Position numbers and translations under genes: made by a program. A DNA stretch of 5,082 bases from Clostridia bacterium (GTDB lineage: Bacteria > Bacillota > Clostridia > Oscillospirales > CAG-272). The stretch is taken from assembly GCA_017958705.1 (NCBI GenBank), contig JAGDCE010000189.1:1-5082 (forward strand), given 5' to 3'. This document shows positions 1 through 5,082 of the stretch, piece after piece. The notes below the pieces were generated by a model. That model saw only the letters and a list, made by a program, of their open reading frames with translations. It was not told the DNA's origin and did not search any database. The stretch's first letter is position 1; every line of letters begins with the position of its first letter.

Positions 1-659
1 TAGCCGTCTTCGTCGACCGCCACGTAGCTCGGGTCTTTTTCACCGCCGGTGACAGCGGCGTAATCCATGGCGCCGTTATTGCCGAACGCGGTATACAGTT
101 TGATGTTTGTCGGGTCGGTGACGTCGTAGCAGCGGACGGAATCGACGTCGTACGCGGTCACCGCATAGAGCAGATATTTGCCGTCAAGCTTCCGGACCGC
201 AACGCCGTTGATGCCGGTGTTGGGGCTGCCGAGGTCTTCATTTAGGATGCCGACCTGTTTCATATCGGGATCGACCGCCGCCACGGAAATATCGGAATGG
301 CTGGCGTGCGTGATGCCGACGAACAGATATCCGCGGTCGTCGACCGCGAGGCCTTTGCAGTAAAGCTCGTTGTCATCCGATTCGGGTTTGTAGGAGCCCG
401 CCTGCTCGCAGTTCTTGCTTACGTCGAATCTGACGACGTAGCGCCCGCCCTGCAAAAATCCGCCGTAAACGTACTTTCCGTCGGGAGAAGCGGTGAAGCC
501 TCTCATCTGGATAGCGCCGTTTATATCGCCGGGGGCTACCTCGGCAAGAAGGTCAAGCTTTGCCGCCTTCACAGCGTCGTCACTGTTGCCGGCGAGAGCC
601 GGGACGGCTGCGAGGACTACGAGAAGCATACATATGAATAATGATAAAAACTTTTTCAA
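1..659 (-). CDS. Secreted beta-propeller-like protein (LVIVD/YVTN-type repeats), 3' end outside window
   Basis: A reading frame open from a TTG start (659-657) to the window edge gives 219 residues with no stop. TTG is chosen because GGAGG (672-668) lies 8 nt upstream, an in-frame TAA (677-675) excludes any earlier start, and the product begins with a textbook signal peptide: MKK, a hydrophobic core at residues 4-19, and an ALA signal-peptidase I site at 21-23, cleaving before G24. The next ATG (residue 11) would destroy the signal. The mature part has repeated blades of about 40-50 residues: GFTASPDGKYVYGG...YVVRFDV (54-80), GLAVDDRGYLFVG...VAAVD (103-130), GVAVRKLDGKYLLYAVT...VRCYDVTDP (152-183), and the start of a fourth (YVAVDEDG, 212-219). 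SPDGKYVY and YDVTDPTN resemble YVTN/lactonase and LVIVD propeller repeats. No lipobox is present, so the protein is probably released, or anchored by an unseen C-terminus. The ligand or enzymatic role cannot be read from this part. It is transcribed from its own promoter, not necessarily with plsX. Confidence 0.85.
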   Translation of the reverse strand, partial: MKKFLSLFICMLLVVLAAVPALAGNSDDAVKAAKLDLLAEVAPGDINGAIQMRGFTASPDGKYVYGGFLQGGRYVVRFDVSKNCEQAGSYKPESDDNELYCKGLAVDDRGYLFVGITHASHSDISVAAVDPDMKQVGILNEDLGSPNTGINGVAVRKLDGKYLLYAVTAYDVDSVRCYDVTDPTNIKLYTAFGNNGAMDYAAVTGGEKDPSYVAVDEDG

Positions 660-667
660 AACTCTTT

Positions 668-672
668 CCTCC
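668..672 (-). promoter_or_regulatory. Ribosome binding site deciding the TTG start
   Basis: On the minus strand GGAGG is followed by 8 nt (AAAGAGTT) and then TTG AAA AAG. This spacing, plus the signal peptide that follows, fixes TTG at 659 as the start. The surrounding 13 nt (TAAACGGAGGAAA, 677-665) are identical to the site in front of the degV/fakB gene (3769-3757). Confidence 0.85.
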
Positions 673-689
673 GTTTAAAAGTTTTCCTT

Positions 690-718
690 ATTATAGCACA
701 GAAGAGCTGACTTGTCAA
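690..718 (-). promoter_or_regulatory. Perfect consensus sigma-A (sigma-70) promoter for the secreted propeller gene
   Basis: The minus strand reads TTGACA (718-713), a 17-nt spacer (712-696), then TATAAT (695-690). Both hexamers match the housekeeping consensus at 12 of 12 positions with the optimal spacer length. A transcript would start near 683 (an A about 7 nt past the -10), giving a leader of only about 24 nt before the TTG codon and no room for a riboswitch. The -35 box begins 18 nt past the last base of plsX, in an AT-rich gap, so it fits a separate transcription unit. Such a strong promoter usually needs a repressor if expression is conditional; see the palindrome covering the -35 box. 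Confidence 0.85.
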
Positions 719-723
719 GTCAG
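707..723 (-). promoter_or_regulatory. Perfect 17-nt palindrome over the -35 box: candidate operator (or weak plsX terminator)
   Basis: The minus strand reads CTGACTTGACAAGTCAG: two 8-nt arms that are exact reverse complements around one central base (715). The whole TTGACA -35 box lies inside it. Symmetry of this size centred on a -35 element is typical of a dimeric repressor site. As RNA it could fold into a 7-bp stem with a 3-nt loop directly after plsX, but what follows is CTCTTCTGTG rather than a run of T, so it would be a poor intrinsic terminator. I do not recognise the sequence as the site of a named regulator. The symmetry is seen; the function is inferred. Confidence 0.55.
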
Positions 724-736
724 GACCTCGGATGTT

Positions 737-1744
737 TTACGTCGTCTGTGTCAGCGCTTCGCTGATCCTTTCGTTCATCCTCGCGCTCTCCGCGCGGACG
801 ACCTGTTCTATGCAGACCTCCACGGCCTTTTCGTTGCTGCTGCCGTGCCCTTTGACGACAGTCTTTCTCGTTCCGAGCATGACGGATCCGCCGTAGTTCT
901 GATAATTCATGAACTGCTTAATGTCTGAGAACATCTTTTTCTGCAGCAGCGCGCCGAGTTTGTATATCGGCTTCGAGTATATGTTCTTTTTAAGCATTTT
1001 GAGCATTTCGAGGCAGGCGCCTTCCGTCGATTTGATCAGCACGTTGCCGGAAAACGCGTCGCATACGACGAGATCGTATTTGCCGGAAAGCAGATCGCGG
1101 CTCTCCATGTTGCCGGTGAAATTGATGCTCTGCTCCGCCTGCAGCAGCGGATAAGTCTCTTTTCTCAGCTTGTCGCCCTTTTCGGCTTCGGTGCCGACGT
1201 TCAACAGCGCGACGCGCGGCGACTCCACGCCGAACGCGCTCTGCAGATAAATGCTTCCCATAACGGCGAACTGCTTCATCATCTCGGGCGTGCAGTCGAC
1301 TGTCGCGCCGCTGTCGCATATGCCGACGACTCCGCCGTTCATAGTCGGCAGGATCGGGCAGAACGCCGGGCGCATGACGCCGGCAAGACGTCCGACGCGC
1401 AGCGTTGCCGCGGCGATGAGCGCGCCGGTCGAGCCGACGGAGACCATCCCGGAGACCGCAGAGTCCGTCCGCAGACAGTCTATCGCCGCCATCATGCTGC
1501 TGTTTCGCTTCGTTTTTATGACTTCGGTCGGCTTTTCGTCGCAGCCTATGACCTCCGGCGCGTGTATGATCGTGAGTCTGTCCGCCGGATATTCCCTGCC
1601 GTAAAGCTGTTCCTTTATCGCCGCCTCGTCGCCGGTCAGGATAATATAAAGATCGCTGTTTTTGTTCAGCGCCGCGACGGCGCCCGATACGTTCGCACCC
1701 GGGCTGTTGTCTCCGCCGAAGCAGTCAACGACAACTTTAATCAT
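737..1744 (-). CDS. plsX: Phosphate acyltransferase PlsX (acyl-ACP:phosphate acyltransferase)
   Basis: PlsX converts acyl-ACP and phosphate to acyl-phosphate, the donor used by PlsY in the first step of phosphatidic acid synthesis. It is a peripheral membrane enzyme. At 335 residues it has the usual family length and is complete. Visible family signatures: DCFGGDNSPG at 7-16 (usually DAMGGDxAP), GSTGALIAAA at 104-113, ICDSGATVDC at 142-151, LLNVGTEAEKGD at 180-191, INFTGNMESRD at 207-217, VVCDAFSGNVLIKSTEG at 226-242, YGGSVMLGTR at 284-293 and KGHGSSN at 298-304. The ATG at 1744 follows AGAGG (1755-1751) by 6 nt and sits one base after the TGA of the upstream GNAT gene (TGATATG), so translation is probably coupled. 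It is the last gene of the fakA-degV-GNAT-plsX operon. The usual Bacillota partners fabD, acpP or rnc do not follow it. The A-M to C-F change in the first motif is the only oddity. Confidence 0.97.
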   Translation of the reverse strand: MIKVVVDCFGGDNSPGANVSGAVAALNKNSDLYIILTGDEAAIKEQLYGREYPADRLTIIHAPEVIGCDEKPTEVIKTKRNSSMMAAIDCLRTDSAVSGMVSVGSTGALIAAATLRVGRLAGVMRPAFCPILPTMNGGVVGICDSGATVDCTPEMMKQFAVMGSIYLQSAFGVESPRVALLNVGTEAEKGDKLRKETYPLLQAEQSINFTGNMESRDLLSGKYDLVVCDAFSGNVLIKSTEGACLEMLKMLKKNIYSKPIYKLGALLQKKMFSDIKQFMNYQNYGGSVMLGTRKTVVKGHGSSNEKAVEVCIEQVVRAESARMNERISEALTQTT

Positions 1745-1745
1745 A

Positions 1746-2870
1746 TCATACCTCTAATCTTTTTATGTACGCGCGTCTTTTCTTATGTATGACGCGTCTG
1801 AATCTTTTCCACATGTTCTGGATCGCGTGATTGTCCTCAAGGTTGAGGTTCGTTTCCGCGTATTCCACGCCTTCGTCGCGAAGCATCCTCATTATCTGAT
1901 ACGAGGCGATCGCGCCGATGCCGCGGTTCGCGTAATCCGGATCGACGCCGACGAGCCCGAAATCGAGTATCCTCGGCTTTTTCATGGCTTTCAGTATCCT
2001 GAAAAGCGCCGCGGGCGTGAGATGTCCGTCCGATCTGCGCACCGCCTCCGATATCGACGGGAAGCAGAGGCCGAGACATACGAGTTCGCCCTTATTGTTG
2101 AGCAGTACGGATACGTGATGAAGATCTATCAACAGTTTGAAGTTTGTGATCATCATCTTTTTCATGCCGTCTGTGAACGGCACGGTGCCGTAGACGTCGG
2201 CGTACGAGCGGTCGAGCAGATCGAAGAACGGATCGGCGTATCTGTCGAGAAAGTCGTTTACGTTTTTCGCCTCGCCGACGTGCAGATCGTAACGCTTCAT
2301 GATAAGCTCCGCGGTCCGCTCGAGCTTCTCGTCCCAGACCTCGGGCAGATATATCCGGCTCTCGTTCCAGTCGACTTCCTTCACGTAACCGCAGTTTTCT
2401 ATGAGTTTCTGATAGTAATCGTAATTGTACTGTTCCTCGAACGTGGACATCTGATCGAAGCCCTCGATCAGAAGACCCTCGCGCTCAAGATCCGAAAAGC
2501 CCATCGGCCCGAAGACGGTGTCCATCCCCATCGATCCCGCCCAGTCCTCGACGGCGGAAAACAGCGCGTCGGCGACGTGCTGGTCGTCTATCGCATCGAA
2601 TCTCGTGAAGCGGACCCGGCGCTCACCCGTCTTTTTATTGTGCGCGCGCTGAAGGATCCCCGAGATGCGGCCGACCATGACGCCGTCCTCGTAGGCGTTG
2701 TAATATACCGTGTCGCACTGGTCGTTGTAGACGTAATCGTCCCGGAAAATCTTTTTCTCGTCGCCGTAGAGCGGCGGGCAGAAATACGGGACGTCCTTAT
2801 ACAGCTTAAGCGGGAAATCAAGGAATTCCCGCTTTTGTTTTTTTGTTCTGACCTCGATGACGGTTACCAT
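1746..2870 (-). CDS. GNAT-superfamily acyltransferase-like protein, substrate unknown
   Basis: A 374-residue cytoplasmic protein without signal peptide or membrane segments, about twice the size of a single-domain GNAT. The C-terminal part has a recognisable GNAT core: LDFGLVGVDPDYANRGIGAIASYQIM at roughly 302-327 carries the R-G-x-G-x acyl-CoA pyrophosphate-binding loop (R316-G319), and TNLNLEDNHAIQNMWKRF (340-357) is the usual following strand-helix. The N-terminal part (about 1-140) looks like a second, degenerate GNAT fold, with FLDFPLKLYKDVPYFCPPL (16-34), VGRISGIL (66-73) and the conserved-looking GPMGFSDLEREGLLIEGFD (121-139). I recall these motifs from a widespread family of uncharacterised long GNAT proteins in Bacteroidota and Bacillota. 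AAGGTG (2881-2876) lies 5 nt before the ATG; the gap to degV is 9 nt. Its position between fatty-acid-activation genes and plsX suggests a long-chain acyl donor (acyl-ACP, acyl-CoA or acyl-phosphate), but that is inference. A plain acetyltransferase on an amine is the alternative. Confidence 0.85.
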   Translation of the reverse strand: MVTVIEVRTKKQKREFLDFPLKLYKDVPYFCPPLYGDEKKIFRDDYVYNDQCDTVYYNAYEDGVMVGRISGILQRAHNKKTGERRVRFTRFDAIDDQHVADALFSAVEDWAGSMGMDTVFGPMGFSDLEREGLLIEGFDQMSTFEEQYNYDYYQKLIENCGYVKEVDWNESRIYLPEVWDEKLERTAELIMKRYDLHVGEAKNVNDFLDRYADPFFDLLDRSYADVYGTVPFTDGMKKMMITNFKLLIDLHHVSVLLNNKGELVCLGLCFPSISEAVRRSDGHLTPAALFRILKAMKKPRILDFGLVGVDPDYANRGIGAIASYQIMRMLRDEGVEYAETNLNLEDNHAIQNMWKRFRRVIHKKRRAYIKRLEV

Positions 2871-2879
2871 GACGTCACC

Positions 2880-3752
2880 TTATTCTCTGCCGGACGAATG
2901 GAATGCTATGCCCACGCAGTCGGGACCGCAGTGGCTGCCCGAAGTCGGGTTGGCGATGACGACCTGTATATTGAGATCGTCGCCGTATTGCGCGCGAAGC
3001 AGCGCCTTAAGCTCGGCGACGTCCTCGTCCGCGTCGGAATGGGCGATCACGACCTTGTGGGCCTTGATATCTTCGCCTTTGTCTATCGTGTACTGGAGCA
3101 GTCTGTTCAGAGCGTTTTTCTTGCCGCGCTCCTTGCCGATACTGACCATTTTGCCTTCTTTGTTTATATGTATTATCGGACGTACGCCGATGAGCGTGCC
3201 CATAGCCGCGGTTATGCCGCTGACTCTGCCGCTGCGCTTGAAGAATTTGAGGTCGTTGGCGTAGAAATACGTCGAGAAATGATCGACTTCCTTTTCCGCC
3301 CACGAAATCATCTCCTCCACGGACTTGCCGGCCTTGTACATCTGACCTATCTCGTCGATGATTATGAAGCTCGTGATCGTTATGCCTTTGGTGTCGATCG
3401 TGTAGAATTTCCTTTCCGGGTATTTCTCGAGCAGTTTAGCGACCGCCGCGTCCATATTTCCGAACGTCATTGACATGGCGCGGGAGAAATGGACGTAAAG
3501 GATGTCGTCGCCGTTTGCGAAGAACGGTTCGAAATACTCGGTATATCTGCTTTCGCTTATCGCGCTCGTCGTCGGCAGGACGCCTGATCTGAGCATATTA
3601 TAGAACTTTTTTCCCTCGAAAACGTCGAAATCCTCGTAGGGATAGATGGTTTTGCCGTCAACGCTGTACGGCATGCTTATGAGGTGATAATCGTACTGTT
3701 TTGCCAGTTCAGGGGTAAAGTCTGTGTCGGTGTCTGTAAAAAGAACAAGCAT
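2880..3752 (-). CDS. DegV-family fatty-acid-binding protein (FakB type)
   Basis: DegV/FakB proteins hold a single fatty acid in a buried tunnel and present its carboxylate to FakA for phosphorylation; the bound acyl-phosphate is then handed to PlsX or PlsY. This 290-residue protein has the normal family length. Motifs in order: FTDTDTDFTPE at 5-15 (family D-S-x-x-D start), PTTSAISESRY at 60-70 (fatty-acid carboxylate pocket, T/S-S), HFSRAMSMTFGNM at 88-100 (usual form SSxLSGT), FYANDLKFFKRSGRVSG at 163-179, LIGVRPIIHINKEGKM at 187-202 followed by the basic stretch KERGKK (207-212), and SHCGPDCVGIAF at 273-284. GGAGG (3764-3760) lies 7 nt before the ATG, and the gene starts 14 nt after fakA ends, so kinase and carrier are co-transcribed. 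The central LSGT motif is altered to MSMT, and the usual H-x-GPG is H-C-GPD; both may alter the tunnel or mark a subfamily. Calling it FakB rests on family plus the adjacent fakA. Whether it is FakB1-like (saturated) or FakB2-like (unsaturated) cannot be told. Confidence 0.93.
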   Translation of the reverse strand: MLVLFTDTDTDFTPELAKQYDYHLISMPYSVDGKTIYPYEDFDVFEGKKFYNMLRSGVLPTTSAISESRYTEYFEPFFANGDDILYVHFSRAMSMTFGNMDAAVAKLLEKYPERKFYTIDTKGITITSFIIIDEIGQMYKAGKSVEEMISWAEKEVDHFSTYFYANDLKFFKRSGRVSGITAAMGTLIGVRPIIHINKEGKMVSIGKERGKKNALNRLLQYTIDKGEDIKAHKVVIAHSDADEDVAELKALLRAQYGDDLNIQVVIANPTSGSHCGPDCVGIAFHSSGRE

Positions 3753-3759
3753 GGTTTTT

Positions 3760-3764
3760 CCTCC
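3760..3764 (-). promoter_or_regulatory. Ribosome binding site of the degV/fakB gene
   Basis: GGAGG sits 7 nt before the ATG at 3752, in the 14-nt gap after the fakA TAA (3769-3767). The 13-nt context TAAACGGAGGAAA overlaps the fakA stop codon and matches the context of the TTG-started propeller gene exactly. Confidence 0.8.
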
Positions 3765-3766
3765 GT

Positions 3767-5082
3767 TTATTCAAGCACTATGATGAAATCGTGCAGAGGC
3801 TGACCTCCGTCGATCATTATGATCTCAGTATCGCCGTAGCGGCTGTTCAACGCGGAACAGAGCCGCTGTGACTCCTCCTCGGTCGCGTCCGCTCCGCAGA
3901 GCAGAAGTATCACGTCGAAATCGGCGGCGTTGAGACGCTCGCAAAGCGTCAGCGCGGCCTCGCATTTATCGGGCGAATCGGAATAGACGATATCGTCCGA
4001 GAAACCGATGTAATCGCCGTCGACGATCGAGACGCCGTCCATGACGGTGGTCCTGCCGGCGCGCGACACGAATCCGGTGAAAACGCCGTCCGCGTACATT
4101 TTGGCTTCACTTACGACCTGATCGGGATCCTTGCCCTCGGTGTCGAGCATCGAAAGCGCCGAATATCCCTCTCCGACGGTATGCGTCGGTATAACGCGGA
4201 CGTCGGCCTTGTCGTACATATCCGCCGCCTGCTGCGCCGCCATGATCACGTTGCCGTTGTTCGGGAACACGAGTATCGTATCGGCGTTTATCTCGCCGAA
4301 CGCCCTGATGAAGTCGCCCGAGGACGGGTTCATGCTCTGTCCGCCGTCGACGACGACGTCGGCGCCGAGCGAAACGAACGTATCTTTGAGCCCCTGACCG
4401 GAAGCGACGACCGTGACGCCGTATTTCTTCTTCGGTTTCTCAACGGTGAACTCGAAACGGTTCTCGATCATCGTCTCGTTGTGCTGGAGCATCATATTCT
4501 CTATCTTCAGCGTGAGGAACTCGCCGTATTTCTGGCATTCATTGAGGATCTGTCCGGGGAACATCGTATGGACGTGGACCTTGACGATCGAGCCGTCGCG
4601 GAAAGACACGACGGAGTCGCCCATGCTTTTTATCAGATCCGTGAACGCGTCGATATCGAACTTCTCAAGATCGACCTTGCTCCTCTGCAACCTGAGCAGA
4701 AATTCCGTGCAGTAGCCGAATTCGAGCACGCTGTCCTCGGTGAACGTCGTGATATTGACGTGCTTCGGTCCGCCGGCGCTCTCCGTCTGCACTCCGCCGA
4801 TCTCGGCGCCGTCTATGACGTTCTTCATGCCTTCGACTATGTAGACGAGACCCGCGCCGCCGCTGTCGACGACTCCCGCATCCTTCAGCACGTCGAGAAG
4901 CTCAGGCGTGCGCTGAAGCGAGTTTCTCAGCTCGGATATAAGATCCATGAAATAGCTGTCGAGCGTGCTGTCGTCGCCGAGTCTTTCACCGGCGTACGAC
5001 ACCGCGTCGCGGAACACGGTGAGGATCGTCCCTTCCACCGGCACCGACACGGCGCTGTAAGCCTCCGCGGAGCCTCTCTGCA
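3767..5082 (-). CDS. fakA: Fatty acid kinase catalytic subunit FakA (YloV/DAK2 family), 5' end outside window
   Basis: FakA phosphorylates fatty acids bound to FakB using ATP. The frame is open to the right edge, giving 437 visible residues. A GTG at 5050 lies inside the conserved A-V-x-x-PVEGTIL segment and is not the start. Aligned on the metal-site cysteine, about 115 N-terminal residues are missing, including the Asp residues of the kinase active site. Visible, numbering the GTG codon as 1: end of the DhaL/DAK2 kinase domain (PVEGTILTV 4-12, TPELLDVLKDAGVVDSGGAGLVYIVEGM 48-75); middle domain with GYCTEF (112-117) and KVHVHT (157-162), where C114, H159 and H161 match the Cys-His-His zinc site described for S. 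aureus FakA; IKIENMMLQHNE-like segment (182-192); and C-terminal FakB-binding domain with DGGQSMNPSSGDF (235-247), FPNNGNVIMAA (262-272), GFVSRAGRTT (326-335) and the end motif GGQPLHDFIIVLE (415-427). It lies 14 nt upstream of degV, the classic kinase-carrier pair. An Asp23-alkaline-shock-like gene often precedes fakA, but that region is outside the window. Confidence 0.96.
   Translation of the reverse strand, partial: QRGSAEAYSAVSVPVEGTILTVFRDAVSYAGERLGDDSTLDSYFMDLISELRNSLQRTPELLDVLKDAGVVDSGGAGLVYIVEGMKNVIDGAEIGGVQTESAGGPKHVNITTFTEDSVLEFGYCTEFLLRLQRSKVDLEKFDIDAFTDLIKSMGDSVVSFRDGSIVKVHVHTMFPGQILNECQKYGEFLTLKIENMMLQHNETMIENRFEFTVEKPKKKYGVTVVASGQGLKDTFVSLGADVVVDGGQSMNPSSGDFIRAFGEINADTILVFPNNGNVIMAAQQAADMYDKADVRVIPTHTVGEGYSALSMLDTEGKDPDQVVSEAKMYADGVFTGFVSRAGRTTVMDGVSIVDGDYIGFSDDIVYSDSPDKCEAALTLCERLNAADFDVILLLCGADATEEESQRLCSALNSRYGDTEIIMIDGGQPLHDFIIVLE

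Noticed and set aside
297..641. A 114-codon plus-strand frame at the left end
   Set aside because: It is antisense to the TTG-started secreted protein, whose signal peptide, ribosome binding site and promoter are all in place on the minus strand.
707..723. FapR or FabT operator, given the lipid genes nearby
   Set aside because: The palindrome CTGACTTGACAAGTCAG does not match the FapR (TTAGTACCTA-type) or FabT (TTTGA-N-TCAAA-type) sites as I remember them, and it lies in front of the propeller gene rather than the lipid operon.
660..736. Riboswitch or long structured leader before the propeller gene
   Set aside because: The predicted start near 683 leaves a leader of about 24 nt, too short for a riboswitch aptamer, and the rest of the gap is filled by the promoter and palindrome.
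990..1319. A 109-codon minus-strand frame inside plsX
   Set aside because: It is an out-of-frame shadow of plsX, rich in Arg, with no ribosome binding site and no family resemblance.
1785..3473. A 562-codon open frame on the plus strand
   Set aside because: It lies antisense across the GNAT gene, the intergenic junction and most of degV, all with clear family motifs on the other strand. Its product is a repetitive V/R/D/E-rich string with no recognisable domain, as expected from the complement of GC-rich codons.
4131..4715. Two plus-strand frames (88 and 100 codons) within fakA
   Set aside because: Both are antisense to conserved FakA motifs and show no independent coding signal.
3767..5050. 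GTG at 5050 as the true start of fakA
   Set aside because: The frame stays open upstream to the window edge and the GTG lies inside the conserved kinase-domain segment leading to PVEGTIL. The gene is truncated by the window, not short.

Overview
The window is a compact, gene-dense bacterial segment of fairly high GC with every gene on the minus strand. Short intergenic gaps, strong GGAGG-type ribosome binding sites, and the set FakA / DegV (FakB) / PlsX point to a Gram-positive Bacillota, most likely an uncultured Clostridia (Oscillospiraceae or Christensenellales type). The lineage is inferred from gene content and protein style; no marker gene is present.

Reading in the direction of transcription (right to left): the window opens inside fakA (5082-3767, 5' end missing), the kinase of the fatty acid kinase system. 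A DegV-family fatty-acid-binding protein (FakB type, 3752-2880) follows 14 nt later. After 9 nt comes a 374-residue GNAT-superfamily protein of unknown substrate (2870-1746). After a single spacer base comes plsX (1744-737), phosphate acyltransferase. The tight spacing implies one operon. FakA+FakB make acyl-phosphate from free fatty acids, and PlsX interconverts acyl-ACP and acyl-phosphate, so three of the four genes converge on one metabolite. The GNAT protein between them is the obvious candidate for an uncharacterised acyl-transfer or lipid-modification step.

The 77-nt gap after plsX (736-660) holds the most striking regulatory signal: a perfect consensus sigma-A promoter (TTGACA, 17-bp spacer, TATAAT). 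Its -35 box sits at the centre of a perfect 17-nt palindrome, which is either an operator or a weak terminator hairpin for the plsX operon. The promoter drives a separate gene that starts with TTG at 659 and runs off the left edge. It encodes an exported protein with a clear signal peptide and repeated beta-propeller-like blades.

There is no sign of rRNA, tRNA, CRISPR, transposons, prophage or attachment sites. No gene-free stretch exceeds 80 bases.
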